Of a stretch of 64,000 nt of DNA, positions 45,509 to 54,368 are shown piece by piece. The notes beneath the pieces were generated by a model that had not been told where the DNA came from, did no database searches, and saw only the letters and a program-made list of their open reading frames with translations. The stretch's first letter is position 1; each line of letters opens with the position of its first letter. This DNA is from Carboxylicivirga litoralis (lineage in GTDB: Bacteria; Bacteroidota; Bacteroidia; Bacteroidales; Marinilabiliaceae), in contig NZ_JAFMVC010000003.1 in assembly GCF_025499605.1 (NCBI RefSeq), positions 124,001 to 188,000 on the forward strand, given 5' to 3'. The translations under genes were made by a program, and so were the position numbers.

Positions 45509-45937
45509 TTAGTGGTCGTATATGTCACCAAATTTCGTTTCTATGAAGAATATCCTAAATACTTGCTGGATAACAATACCAACAAATGGTAAATTATTAC
45601 CTGTAGCTCTAAAAACATGAAGGTGCTTTACCTCAGGCGTAACGCAATTAGGTAGTTTTGGATGAATCTCACTTATAGGTATTTTTTCCATGCCAAAGCC
45701 ATGACGCTGGGACTTGCGAATTTCTTTCCAGCCTAACTCAGATAATTTTTTTAAGCGTAGTAAGAATTCAATGAAAAAGTCAGAGTCTTTACAATCTTTA
45801 ATAGACGTTTCACTTAAATGTTTGAAACAAAACATCGGATAATCCTCTTCAAACAACTTGTTAGTGTTGATAGAAGTTTCTGATTCAATTGGCTTAATTA
45901 CAGGTTTACGAAGGTGTTTCTTTTGTTGTTTACTCAT
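45509..45937 (-). CDS. Putative toxin partner of the Panacea antitoxin
   Basis: The 142-residue cytosolic protein starts inside the end of the Panacea gene (ATGA overlap at 45934-45937), the usual coupling in toxin-antitoxin pairs. A basic N-terminus (KQQKKHLRKPVIKP) is followed by FFIEFLLRLKKLSELGWKEIRKSQRHGFGMEKIP and the C-terminal LHVFRATGNNLPFVGIVIQQVFRIFFIETKFGDIYDH, a small beta-rich domain of the type that ends in iYdH. No named toxin family is recognised. Function is inferred from the neighbour; alternatives include a non-toxic partner protein. Confidence 0.55.
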   Translation of the reverse strand: MSKQQKKHLRKPVIKPIESETSINTNKLFEEDYPMFCFKHLSETSIKDCKDSDFFIEFLLRLKKLSELGWKEIRKSQRHGFGMEKIPISEIHPKLPNCVTPEVKHLHVFRATGNNLPFVGIVIQQVFRIFFIETKFGDIYDH

Positions 45938-46371
45938 TGTAAACGCGTTTTGAAAAACGCATGCATTGTTTCTTTTGGAATAATGCTACCAACCCCAGTG
46001 TCAACAGATTGCCATGGTGATTCGGAATGAGTGCGATTCATTAAACCTATAGCAGAAAATTCACTATAAACCCTATAAACTTCGTTAAAAAGAGCCTCTT
46101 CTTCTGGGGAAAGTGTGATTACATCACCTGTATATTCAATCCCTGCATTTCCATTAATTTTGAAGTTATCATAAACGGAAGGAACAACGGGACCATACAT
46201 CCAAGCTTCAATCTCTTCGTCAAAAAGAGGGGTATCAAAATATGCTAGATGAAAACCCTGCATATAATAGAGCATCTTTTGTAATTTCATATTACAAACT
46301 AGTCCATCAAACTCAGAGTCAGTTGCTCTTGCAAGAATCTTATTTGCGATATCGATTACATTATATGCCAT
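45934..46371 (-). CDS. Panacea-domain (DUF4065, SocA/GepA-like) antitoxin
   Basis: The 145-residue protein has the Panacea signature: VIDIANKILARA, MKLQKMLYYMQGFHLAYFDTPLFDEEIEAWMYGPVVPSVYDNFK, then TLSPEEEALFNEVYRVYSEFSAIGLMNRTHSESPW. Panacea domains neutralise many unrelated toxins (PanAT systems). It is first in a two-gene unit, with the partner starting on its ATGA. A -7 box lies 22 bp upstream of the ATG. Confidence 0.85.
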   Translation of the reverse strand: MAYNVIDIANKILARATDSEFDGLVCNMKLQKMLYYMQGFHLAYFDTPLFDEEIEAWMYGPVVPSVYDNFKINGNAGIEYTGDVITLSPEEEALFNEVYRVYSEFSAIGLMNRTHSESPWQSVDTGVGSIIPKETMHAFFKTRLQ

Positions 46372-46392
46372 AATTCCACTGTATTAATTGCG

Positions 46393-46421
46393 CAAAAGTA
46401 TAAAATTAAACCAGTTTACAA
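46393..46421 (-). promoter_or_regulatory. Promoter of the Panacea pair
   Basis: Minus strand: -7 box TACTTTTG (46393-46400) and TTG at 46419-46421, 18 bp apart, upstream of the ATG at 46371. Confidence 0.55.
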
Positions 46422-46487
46422 GTATAATGTTTAGAATATAGCTATTAAAGACCTTAATTTAAACACAATAAAAACTATTAGCAAGAA

Positions 46488-47276
46488 TTAATTACACTTA
46501 ACTGCTTCTTTGTTATAACCGTAGTTGCTTCTTGGTTTTTTGAAGCTCCAGTTAATGGTGTCGGGGAATGATTCGATTTTGTTTTCGATGGCGTCGGGTA
46601 GTTCGTGGAAAAAGTCTATGCCGGTCATGCTTTCGATGCTGTCAACTGACACCACATAGGATTTTAATGGTAAAGGACATTTTTCATTTGGCATTAGAAA
46701 TGCAATGCATTTTGTTGATTCTGCATCATGCTCCAGGATTACTTTATAGTAATAGTTAGGTACGCTGACTTTGTTATCGATGCCGATGGTTTTAATGATG
46801 TCTTTTAATACAGGACCACAAACAACATATAGCGTGCCGTTACGTTCGACCATGCTTCTTTCCAGTGCTTCGAGATGTGCCCATCTGATGCGGTTTAAGT
46901 CTTTGTGCTGTGGTGACATATTGGACATGAAGAATGTTTCGTCCATTGATTCGCAGCTAAACTGCATGTTACGTGAACAAAGCATGTGACCTGCATCGTA
47001 TAGCGGAGCAGACTTATAATCACCGTATGTTGGGGTGTTAGTTTTTACTGATGGGTCAACTCTAAAATTATCTTTACGCTCTACGACTTTGTGCAACATT
47101 TCAGGTTTTAATTCATAAGCTACCCAATATGGCTGTTCGTGTTGTTCTGAATAAGAAAGTGTGTAGTAGGTATGCTTAATTAATGTATCGCCTTTCACCA
47201 AAGGGAGATAATTAAATTCCTGAGCAGAAGCAAAGGTTGTAATTAAAAATAAAACAGGGATTAAATACTTGTGCAT
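46488..47276 (-). CDS. Exported DNA/RNA non-specific endonuclease (beta-beta-alpha-Me, NUC family)
   Basis: A signal peptide (MHKYLIPVLFLITTFASAQ) precedes a NUC domain. The catalytic motif reads YDAGHM where the family has DRGH, so the His is kept but the Arg is Ala. FFMSNMSPQHKDLNRIRWAHLE supplies the metal-binding Asn. Length is 262 residues. It starts 23 bp after hsdR in the same orientation, so it may be the last gene of the hsd operon. Export to the periplasm is unusual for restriction-system cargo; a role in digesting incoming or scavenged DNA is plausible. Confidence 0.8.
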   Translation of the reverse strand: MHKYLIPVLFLITTFASAQEFNYLPLVKGDTLIKHTYYTLSYSEQHEQPYWVAYELKPEMLHKVVERKDNFRVDPSVKTNTPTYGDYKSAPLYDAGHMLCSRNMQFSCESMDETFFMSNMSPQHKDLNRIRWAHLEALERSMVERNGTLYVVCGPVLKDIIKTIGIDNKVSVPNYYYKVILEHDAESTKCIAFLMPNEKCPLPLKSYVVSVDSIESMTGIDFFHELPDAIENKIESFPDTINWSFKKPRSNYGYNKEAVKCN

Positions 47277-47299
47277 GGCTTTGGGTTTATTTGAGTTAT

Positions 47300-50158
47300 T
47301 TATTTTCCTCTGATTCCGTTAATGAAGGTTTCGACGTAGGACATTATTTTACCTGTAAGGCGTTCGGCTACTGCACCACGTTCTTTGAGTGAAGGGCGTT
47401 TGTTGAGCATACCGATAATGTCATCGCGCATTGGTTTTTTCTCGGTGAAGAGGTAATGGCCAATTACTTTTTCGAGTTTTGAGGCATCCAGATTTTCTTC
47501 TTCGCTAAGTTGCTTGATTGCCAACATACGTTCTTCATCGAGGAAGCTGTAGAACTCATCGGGTATATCATCTGAATCTTCAACTTGTGGCAGGTTCTCA
47601 TTAATAAATTTCTCTATTAATTCTCGTTTGCTGCGTAGTTGGGTGTCACCTGATATGATTTCAAGAATTGTTTTGCGCTGCTTGTCTTGTTCTTCTTCGG
47701 TGGCATCCTTTAACTTGGAGAGTAGCTTTAGGATGTAGGTAACATTAATTTCGTCGCGATGGATGAGTTCCAACTCAAAATCGACATCGTTAAGGATGGA
47801 TACTTTTTCTTTTTGAGACTGTCCTTTTGCTTTGTCGTATAAATCGAGGTACTTGCTTTTATAATCTTCAAAGGACTGCTCTTCCATTGATAAATCCTCG
47901 AATGAAAACTCGGTAAATGTATTGAGTACATTTTTAAGCCTCATTAACTCACGGAATGCCCGGATGAATTCCAGTTCTTTTTCTTCATCCTGTAAATCGT
48001 TAACGCTGTTTACCGTTGGTGTAATTTGCAGCATGGCAATAAATGCCTGATTGAATAAACCAACATATTCATCATAGGGTTGCATGATGATTTCATCCTT
48101 GGCGTTGATGTTAGAAAACAATGAGATTGCCTGGTCTGTCGCATCCTTTAGGTTTCGGAAACAGACAATGTTGCCTTGTGATTTAAGTTCATCGAGTATG
48201 CGGTTTGTTCTGGAATAGGCTTGTATTAAACCATGGTATTTCAGGTTTTTGTCAACGTAAAGGGTGTTTAAGGTTTTGCTATCGAAACCTGTCAAGAACA
48301 TATTGACTACCAACAATACATCAACTTGCTTGTGCTTTACTCTTTTGGCAATATCATTGTAGTAGTTGTAAAAACTTTGACTGTCTTTTGTGGTGTAGTT
48401 GGTTTTAAATTCTTTGTTGTAATGACCGATAAAAGTTTCAAGCTGGTCGCGCGAATGCTGAGTATTGTACGTTGCAATCGGCTCCGCTGCCATGTTCATA
48501 TCATCCTCGAAATCGGCTGTGGTGAAACCTACTGCATCTTTATCTTCCTCGTTGGTATTGTAGGAAAAGATGGTAGCCACCTTTAAGTTGTGTAAACCTT
48601 CCTCTTTCTTTTGGTGGAAGAGCTTGTAATATTCAATTAATGTATCGACGCTTGAAACGGCAAAAATGGACGTAAATTCTTTGTTGTGGGTTTTACGTGC
48701 ATGATTGGCAATGATGTATTCTGTGACGTTATTTAAGCGCTCAGGTGCATTCATTACCTCGGCTTCGTCAATTGCTTCCACCTCAATATCCAGAATGTTG
48801 TCCTTCTTTTTAAAGGTGCTAATGTACTCCACCGAGAACTTCAATACATTTTCATCACGGATGGCATCGGTAATGACATATTTATGCAGGCAATCGCCAA
48901 ATAGCATTGAAGTGGTGCGCTTGCCAAACTGGTTGGTGCCTGCGTTATCTTCAAATATTGGCGTACCTGTAAAGCCAAACATCTGGCAGTTGGTAAAGAA
49001 GTTCTTTATATCGTTGTGGGTTTTACCAAACTGGCTGCGGTGACACTCATCAAAGATGAATACAATGCGCTCTTTTTGTAAGGCTTCCATCTTACCTAAA
49101 TATCGCGCCTTTGTAATGGCATTATTCAGCTTTTGTATGGTGGTAACAATGAGTTTATTGTCGCCTGATAGTTGCTTTACTAATGTTTGTGTGTTATTGG
49201 TGCCATCGATACTGCCCTTGTTGAAGCTGTTGAACTCCTTGGTTGTTTGGTAATCGAGGTCTTTACGGTCAACTACAAATACAACTTTATATACCTTCGG
49301 GTAATTGGTTAATATCTGAGCCGTTTTAAACGATGTGAGTGTTTTACCTGAACCTGTTGTGTGCCATATATAACCGTACTTCTTAGTTGTTTGAACCCGC
49401 TCAATAATTGACTCCACCGCATAAAACTGGTAGGGACGCAAGACCATTAATATTTTTTGCGACTCATTTAGTACAATGTACTTGGTTATCATTTTGGCTA
49501 CGTGGCAGGGTTCCAGAAATACATCGGTAAAACTTGACAGCTGCGTAACCAACTTATTGTTCTCATCGCTCCAATAAAATGTTTGCTTAAAGGTGCGTGC
49601 CTTTACTGAATTGTTGGTGTAGTATTTTGTATTTACTCCGTTGCTGATAACAAATAGCTGAATGAACTGAAACAGACCTTGCCCAGCCCAATAGGAATGA
49701 CGCTCGTAACGATTGGTTTGATTAAAGGCCTCTTTTAACTCTAAACCTCTGCGCTTTAATTCAATTTGAACCAAAGGCAGGCCATTAATGAGAATGGTAA
49801 CATCGTAGCGGTTTTTGTACGACCCCTCCATAGTGACCTGCTGCGTGACCTGAAACTGATTTTGACACCAATGGATTTGATTGACTAACTCAACGGTTTT
49901 CGGTTCTCCGTTATCGTTGGTGTAGGGCACACGGTCGCGCAATACTTTTGAACGCTCAAAGATATTACCCTTGTTGATGTAGTTGATTATCTGCTTAAAA
50001 TCGTTATCGGAGATGCTTGTTTTGTTATGTACCTCTAACTGTTTTTTGAAATTGGCCAGCAGGTCACTTTCATCGTTGATTACGACTTTTTTATAGCCTA
50101 AACCTTGTAGTTGCTCAATCAGATTATTCTCTAATACTTGTTCGGGTTGTATGGTCAT
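47300..50158 (-). CDS. hsdR: Type I restriction endonuclease subunit R
   Basis: The ATP-dependent translocase and nuclease of a type I system, 952 residues. The N-terminal PD-(D/E)xK nuclease shows RYDVTILINGLPLVQIELKRRG (the D...ExK of the active site). Motor motifs are HTTGSGKTLTS (Walker A), VFVVDRKDLDYQT, IFIFDECHRSQFG (DEAD-like) and FGFTGTPIF, then DVLLVVNMFLTGFDSKTLNTLYVDKNL and QAYSRTNRI. The C-terminal helical part contacts HsdM. The start codon overlaps the stop of the SecB-like gene (ATGA, 50155-50158), so its translation is coupled to the TAC genes. Confidence 0.95.
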   Translation of the reverse strand: MTIQPEQVLENNLIEQLQGLGYKKVVINDESDLLANFKKQLEVHNKTSISDNDFKQIINYINKGNIFERSKVLRDRVPYTNDNGEPKTVELVNQIHWCQNQFQVTQQVTMEGSYKNRYDVTILINGLPLVQIELKRRGLELKEAFNQTNRYERHSYWAGQGLFQFIQLFVISNGVNTKYYTNNSVKARTFKQTFYWSDENNKLVTQLSSFTDVFLEPCHVAKMITKYIVLNESQKILMVLRPYQFYAVESIIERVQTTKKYGYIWHTTGSGKTLTSFKTAQILTNYPKVYKVVFVVDRKDLDYQTTKEFNSFNKGSIDGTNNTQTLVKQLSGDNKLIVTTIQKLNNAITKARYLGKMEALQKERIVFIFDECHRSQFGKTHNDIKNFFTNCQMFGFTGTPIFEDNAGTNQFGKRTTSMLFGDCLHKYVITDAIRDENVLKFSVEYISTFKKKDNILDIEVEAIDEAEVMNAPERLNNVTEYIIANHARKTHNKEFTSIFAVSSVDTLIEYYKLFHQKKEEGLHNLKVATIFSYNTNEEDKDAVGFTTADFEDDMNMAAEPIATYNTQHSRDQLETFIGHYNKEFKTNYTTKDSQSFYNYYNDIAKRVKHKQVDVLLVVNMFLTGFDSKTLNTLYVDKNLKYHGLIQAYSRTNRILDELKSQGNIVCFRNLKDATDQAISLFSNINAKDEIIMQPYDEYVGLFNQAFIAMLQITPTVNSVNDLQDEEKELEFIRAFRELMRLKNVLNTFTEFSFEDLSMEEQSFEDYKSKYLDLYDKAKGQSQKEKVSILNDVDFELELIHRDEINVTYILKLLSKLKDATEEEQDKQRKTILEIISGDTQLRSKRELIEKFINENLPQVEDSDDIPDEFYSFLDEERMLAIKQLSEEENLDASKLEKVIGHYLFTEKKPMRDDIIGMLNKRPSLKERGAVAERLTGKIMSYVETFINGIRGK

Positions 50159-50586
50159 TCGGGGAGGTTAAAGACTACATCTTCAGTTATAAGGTTAGTT
50201 ACATTTATTAGGGGAACTAAAAATTTGTTAAAAGGAGTACCTTCTGTTTTGGTGTGCAGTACTCCTCTGGCCGTACCAACCGTTAGCATAGATAGGTGAG
50301 CCATTAAATTCTTAGGGAAAGAAATTTCTTTGCTTGCACAGCAACTCTCCCAAAACTCAGGTTGAATTGCAAAATGACAGCTTACCTGAATTTTGAGAAA
50401 TACCTTCTCGTTTTGAGCAAATTTAAAAGTTGTAAAAACCCCTAATTGTTTGTGCTCAACACTCATTTTAAATTCCAAATCTGAACCGAAATTAACTTCT
50501 TCTGATTCAGTATAATTATCATCGAGAAGTGCGAAATTTTCGGTTTTAACAGCTAATAAATTAAATCCTATTTTAGTATTATCCAT
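50155..50586 (-). CDS. SecB-like chaperone of a toxin-antitoxin-chaperone (TAC) module
   Basis: The 143-residue protein has the SecB plan: N-terminal strands (TKIGFNLLAVKTENFALLDDN, VNFGSDLEFKMSVEH, VFTTFKFAQ), VFLKIQVSCHFAIQPEFWES, then helix-loop LMAHLSMLTVGTARGVLHTKTEG and LVPLINVTNLI, matching SecB's R-G/.P.lnL.PiN pattern. It follows an HTH antitoxin through a TAATG overlap, exactly as in TAC loci where a SecB-like chaperone stabilises the antitoxin. General SecB is not expected in this phylum, which favours a TAC role. Fold assignment is by motif only. Confidence 0.75.
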   Translation of the reverse strand: MDNTKIGFNLLAVKTENFALLDDNYTESEEVNFGSDLEFKMSVEHKQLGVFTTFKFAQNEKVFLKIQVSCHFAIQPEFWESCCASKEISFPKNLMAHLSMLTVGTARGVLHTKTEGTPFNKFLVPLINVTNLITEDVVFNLPE

Positions 50587-51059
50587 TATGCTGTAAGTGT
50601 TTCAAATTCGTATTTATCTTTTTCTTTATAATAATTCATTTTTACACTTTTAGCAGGAGCAGTGTAAGTTTGAGCATGTAAGGCTTGAGTACTTATTATA
50701 TACGGTACAGAAGAAACAAGCTTTTCATTGGCTGTAATGGCGTTTTCTCTTTGGTGTTTTTCGACATAGGTGGCCAAAATAGCTATGTCCAGTATATCCT
50801 GCAACTTAACGATTGTTTCCAATGTAAGATTTTCCTTACCCTTTACAATTTTGGTAATCTGCTGAGGACTTACACCCATTTCCTGTGCAAGTCTTCGCTG
50901 TGTCCAGCCGGGCTCTTCTAACTTTTCAAGCACTTTCATTGCTATTGCCTGAGATTCACGAAGTCTTTTCCTATTTCTTATTCTTTCCTTGTTTTTATTT
51001 AAAGTATTTGTTTCCTCTTTAGAAACAAGGTTTAAGAATTTTTCTTTGTTCGTTTTCAT
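50586..51059 (-). CDS. HTH (XRE) antitoxin of the TAC module with C-terminal extension
   Basis: The 157-residue protein has a charged N-terminal helix (1-45), an XRE helix-turn-helix at about 50-95 (WTQRRLAQEMGVSPQQITKIVKGKENLTLETIVKLQDIL), and a 45-residue C-terminal tail (SSVPYIISTQALHAQTYTAPAKSVKMNYYKEKDKYEFETL). Long hydrophobic tails of this kind serve as chaperone-addiction (ChAD) segments in TAC antitoxins. It overlaps the toxin gene by ATGA (51056-51059) and the chaperone gene by TAATG. It is likely a repressor of the module, though no separate promoter is evident here. Confidence 0.8.
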   Translation of the reverse strand: MKTNKEKFLNLVSKEETNTLNKNKERIRNRKRLRESQAIAMKVLEKLEEPGWTQRRLAQEMGVSPQQITKIVKGKENLTLETIVKLQDILDIAILATYVEKHQRENAITANEKLVSSVPYIISTQALHAQTYTAPAKSVKMNYYKEKDKYEFETLTA

Positions 51060-51583
51060 TCTAATTCAGTTAGAAATTCAAAAAAAGAATCACTGTCAAT
51101 CACATCATTCTCATTCAAGAATGCTTGTGCGCTATAGATTTTTACTTTTTCGTTTTTAGTGTCGGGATGGTCGTCCATCTTTAAACTCATTTTTATGGCA
51201 CCGCCCGTAATAACAAACAAGTTTTCGTCAATTTTGATTGCATATAAGCGTAAACCATCGTATTTAGAGGTTTTACCCTTTTTGAGTGCCAATATTTTAA
51301 AGCCAGTTTCATAATCATCTAAAGCTTGAAAGTAATGGTCTAAAGGCTTACCTGATTCGGATAAATCTTCCAATAAATCCTGTATAAGTTCAGCATCTTC
51401 TAAACGGCGGTTTACGAATCGCTTAATGTCTTTTACTTTATTCTCTTTTGCATAGTTCCACAAATATTCGGTATCTGTCCACAAGTCCATTAATCTATCA
51501 TACTCATTTTCCTGGTATGTGCCATCTTCATTTTGATAGACAAATGAGAATAAATGGTTTGCAAATATAGAGACTATCTTCAT
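51056..51583 (-). CDS. RelE/HigB-like toxin of the TAC module
   Basis: The 175-residue protein's central and C-terminal part reads FKILALKKGKTSKYDGLRLYAIKIDENLFVITGGAIKMSLKMDDHPDT, the LRLYaIki.. lfVItgGaiK pattern of Bacteroidota RelE-fold toxins. The N-terminal 100 residues are acidic and helical. It is the first TAC gene, 32 bp after hsdS, and its stop overlaps the antitoxin start. RelE-type toxins usually cleave mRNA at the ribosome; the target here is not known. Catalytic residues cannot be assigned from sequence alone. Confidence 0.65.
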   Translation of the reverse strand: MKIVSIFANHLFSFVYQNEDGTYQENEYDRLMDLWTDTEYLWNYAKENKVKDIKRFVNRRLEDAELIQDLLEDLSESGKPLDHYFQALDDYETGFKILALKKGKTSKYDGLRLYAIKIDENLFVITGGAIKMSLKMDDHPDTKNEKVKIYSAQAFLNENDVIDSDSFFEFLTELE

Positions 51584-51615
51584 TATATCAACCTATAAGT
51601 TTACTTTTTGTTCAT

Positions 51616-52764
51616 TTACACAAACATTTTTTGCAATAAGCCTTTTTTAAAGGTTACCGATTCTTCTATTTGTTGGCCTACTTTTTCAATGGATTTATCG
51701 ATGGATAAAAGAAAGTTGGCTATTTTCTTTTGTTCATCTGTGGATGGGATTAATAATTTAAAGTTATTAATATCACCTTTCTGGATGTTAGGTAATCCAG
51801 AGCCAACTCGTAATCTCATTATACGATGCTCATTAAACTTTAAAGATTGATATAAGAATACATTATCAACTACATTATTTAGTTTCAATAGAGAGTAACA
51901 ATGTCCACCAGACCAAAAATTTGTTTTTATAAAATTAATATATCCGCAAGAGTTACCTCCTTCACTAATCGTAATTGTATTTTCAGGAGTATTCCACTCT
52001 TCTGTATATCCTGAAGGTTCAATACCTCCGTTAATAGCAGGGAAAGAACCTCTATCAGTTAACTCTTCTTTATTCAACTGCTGACCCTTTTTAATCTCGC
52101 AAATTTCACCTAGTTTTTTCCTCTTCCAATCCGGAAAATCATTGCCGTTATCATCTTTAAAGCGGATGGTTTGGGAGAAGAGTTTTTGCATTACGCCTTT
52201 TTTGTACTGCTCTAATTCGATTTTCTTTTTTTGGAGCAGGTTAATGCGCTTATCCACTGAGGTGAGGAAGTTGGCAATTTTGGTTTGTTCATCCGTTGTA
52301 GGGAAGTAAACCTTTGTTTTTAGAATATCATCCCTAGACAGACCAGGAATCATATTCCCACTAGCCAAGGCTAAATAATGATTTTTGAAACTGAATAGTT
52401 TATGATACAGAAATCTAGAAGAAGCATCTAAAGGATTAATAGCCATTAGCTGTCTCCCCATAGTAACCTCCTTTAGTTTAAGGAACATATGAGTACCAAC
52501 TCCACTTCCTTTTACTGTTATTAGAATATCTCCCTCTTTAGCAACTTTACCTTTCTTAATATTCCACTTGGTTACACAATCTTTGTTGTTTGTGAAATCA
52601 GATGGCCCCGTGAAGTATGGCAAAGAGCCATTATTTTTTTCATTAGTATATTCATCTGGGTTTAAGTGTTGGCCTGATATCAGATTAAATTTATCCTTAA
52701 TGAATAGTTTACTCCATTGGTCCTTAAATTCAGGAAATCGTAATTGTGGCACATTATTTTCCAT
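51616..52764 (-). CDS. hsdS: Type I restriction-modification specificity subunit S
   Basis: The 382-residue protein has two target-recognition domains, each followed by a conserved coiled region: VYFPTTDEQTKIANFLTSVDKRINLLQKKKIELEQYKKGVMQKLF and LIPSTDEQKKIANFLLSIDKSIEKVGQQIEESVTFKKGLLQKMF. TRD1 begins FPEFKDQWSKLFIKDKF, and TRD2 begins DFPDWKRKKLGEICEIKKGQ. The start at 52764 leaves an 11-bp overlap with the end of hsdM. Sequence specificity cannot be predicted. Confidence 0.95.
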   Translation of the reverse strand: MENNVPQLRFPEFKDQWSKLFIKDKFNLISGQHLNPDEYTNEKNNGSLPYFTGPSDFTNNKDCVTKWNIKKGKVAKEGDILITVKGSGVGTHMFLKLKEVTMGRQLMAINPLDASSRFLYHKLFSFKNHYLALASGNMIPGLSRDDILKTKVYFPTTDEQTKIANFLTSVDKRINLLQKKKIELEQYKKGVMQKLFSQTIRFKDDNGNDFPDWKRKKLGEICEIKKGQQLNKEELTDRGSFPAINGGIEPSGYTEEWNTPENTITISEGGNSCGYINFIKTNFWSGGHCYSLLKLNNVVDNVFLYQSLKFNEHRIMRLRVGSGLPNIQKGDINNFKLLIPSTDEQKKIANFLLSIDKSIEKVGQQIEESVTFKKGLLQKMFV

Positions 52765-54346
52765 CCTCTTCAACTTTAAAAGGTGGAACAATGCCTAGTG
52801 CGTCGCAGAAACCAATAATTTCAGCGTTAACATCTTCAAGGTCATTATCTATTGCAATTAATCGATTCGAAACATCACCTAATACTATTTCTTCTTCCTC
52901 TTCGAAGGTATCGACATAGCGGGGAATATTGAGGTTGTAATCGTTATCAGCTATTTCTTCCAGAGTGGCAACGTAGCTGTATTTATCTATTGTTTCGCGC
53001 TTGCGATAGGTTTCAATGATTTTATCCACATCAGAATCGCGCAGTTCGTTTTGGTTGCCGTTTTTGATGTAATGGTTTTCGCCGCTGGCATCGATAAAAA
53101 CAACGTTGTCATCAACTTCGCGACACTTTTTAAATACCAAAATACAGGTTGGTATGGATGTGCCGTAAAAGATGTTAGCTGGCAGGCCAATCACTGCATC
53201 TAAATAGTTTCGGTCTTGTATTAAGTATTTACGAATAACTCCTTCGGCAGCACCACGGAATAATACGCCATGTGGCAATACGGTTGCCATGGTTCCGTTA
53301 TCGGCTAACTGGTGTATCATGTGTTGTACAAAGGCGTAATCGGCTTTTGTTTTAGGGGCTAACTTGCCATATTGGTTAAAGCGCTCGTCGGTGTTGTTTA
53401 ATGGATTGGCATCGCTTTTCCAATGCGCTGAGAAAGGCGGATTAGCGACTACTGCTTCAAAACGTTTATCAAGGTGTTGCGGATTTTCCAAGGTGTCCTC
53501 CTGCTGAATATCAAACTCACGAAAGTGAACATCGTGCAGAATCATATTCATGCGTGCCAGGTTATAAGTAGTGCGGTTTAGTTCCTGACCGTAAAACTCA
53601 CTAACATCGCTTACCTCGCGCGCTACACGTAACAATAAAGAACCCGAACCGCAGGTTGGGTCATATACCGATTTTAACTTGGTTTTGCCTGTGGTTACAA
53701 CTTTTGCCAATATTTTACTAACCTGTTGAGGTGTGTAAAACTCACCGGCTGATTTACCTGCTCCGGCAGCGAATTTACCAATGAGGTATTCGTATGCATC
53801 GCCCAATACGTCAGAGTCTATCTCTTCGAGTTTAAAGTCGATTTTCTCTAGGTGATTGAGGATTTTTACAATGACTTCGTTACGTGCGCCTACTGTACGG
53901 CCTATTTTGGTAGACGTTAAGTCCAGGTCTTCGAACAGTGCATTGAAGTCTTCTTCCGACTCAGTACCCATTGTGCTTTGTTCAATGTGGTTCATTACGG
54001 CCTGAAGGTCTTCTATGATGTAGTTGCTTTCGCTTTCGGTGTCGGCATTGCCTTTTGCTGCCAGTTCGGAAAACAACTCTTTGGGTTGTAAAAAGTAACC
54101 TAGCTTTAAAAGCGACTCTTCTTTGATGGCTTCTAATGTTTCGGGGTCGGTTACTTTTTTATAATCGGTTACTTCTTCGCCTTCCAGTAATCCGTTGGCA
54201 TAGAGGTATTGTTTTTCACTCAGGTACTTATAAAAGATAAAACCGAGAATGTAATCCCGGTAATCGTCTGCACTAATCTTCCCTCTTAATAAGTTTGCTA
54301 TGCCCCAAAGCTGTGCTTCGAGTTGTTTCTTTTGGTCTTCTGACAT
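52754..54346 (-). CDS. hsdM: Type I restriction-modification methyltransferase subunit M
   Basis: N6-adenine methyltransferase of the complex. An N-terminal HsdM_N helical domain (LEAQLWGIANLLRGKISADDYRDYILGFIFYKYLS) is followed by the SAM motif YDPTCGSGSLLLR and catalytic motif IV VVANPPFSAHW, then FYGQEL, QHMIHQLADNGTMATVLPHGVLFRGAAEG. A length of 530 residues is normal. It is transcribed ahead of hsdS, and the overlap gives translational coupling. Confidence 0.96.
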   Translation of the reverse strand: MSEDQKKQLEAQLWGIANLLRGKISADDYRDYILGFIFYKYLSEKQYLYANGLLEGEEVTDYKKVTDPETLEAIKEESLLKLGYFLQPKELFSELAAKGNADTESESNYIIEDLQAVMNHIEQSTMGTESEEDFNALFEDLDLTSTKIGRTVGARNEVIVKILNHLEKIDFKLEEIDSDVLGDAYEYLIGKFAAGAGKSAGEFYTPQQVSKILAKVVTTGKTKLKSVYDPTCGSGSLLLRVAREVSDVSEFYGQELNRTTYNLARMNMILHDVHFREFDIQQEDTLENPQHLDKRFEAVVANPPFSAHWKSDANPLNNTDERFNQYGKLAPKTKADYAFVQHMIHQLADNGTMATVLPHGVLFRGAAEGVIRKYLIQDRNYLDAVIGLPANIFYGTSIPTCILVFKKCREVDDNVVFIDASGENHYIKNGNQNELRDSDVDKIIETYRKRETIDKYSYVATLEEIADNDYNLNIPRYVDTFEEEEEIVLGDVSNRLIAIDNDLEDVNAEIIGFCDALGIVPPFKVEEDGK

Positions 54347-54368
54347 TTTATATTTATTGTGATTGTGT

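Noticed and set aside
46488-47276. Colicin-type toxin
   Set aside because: Has an ordinary signal peptide and no translocation domain or immunity gene.
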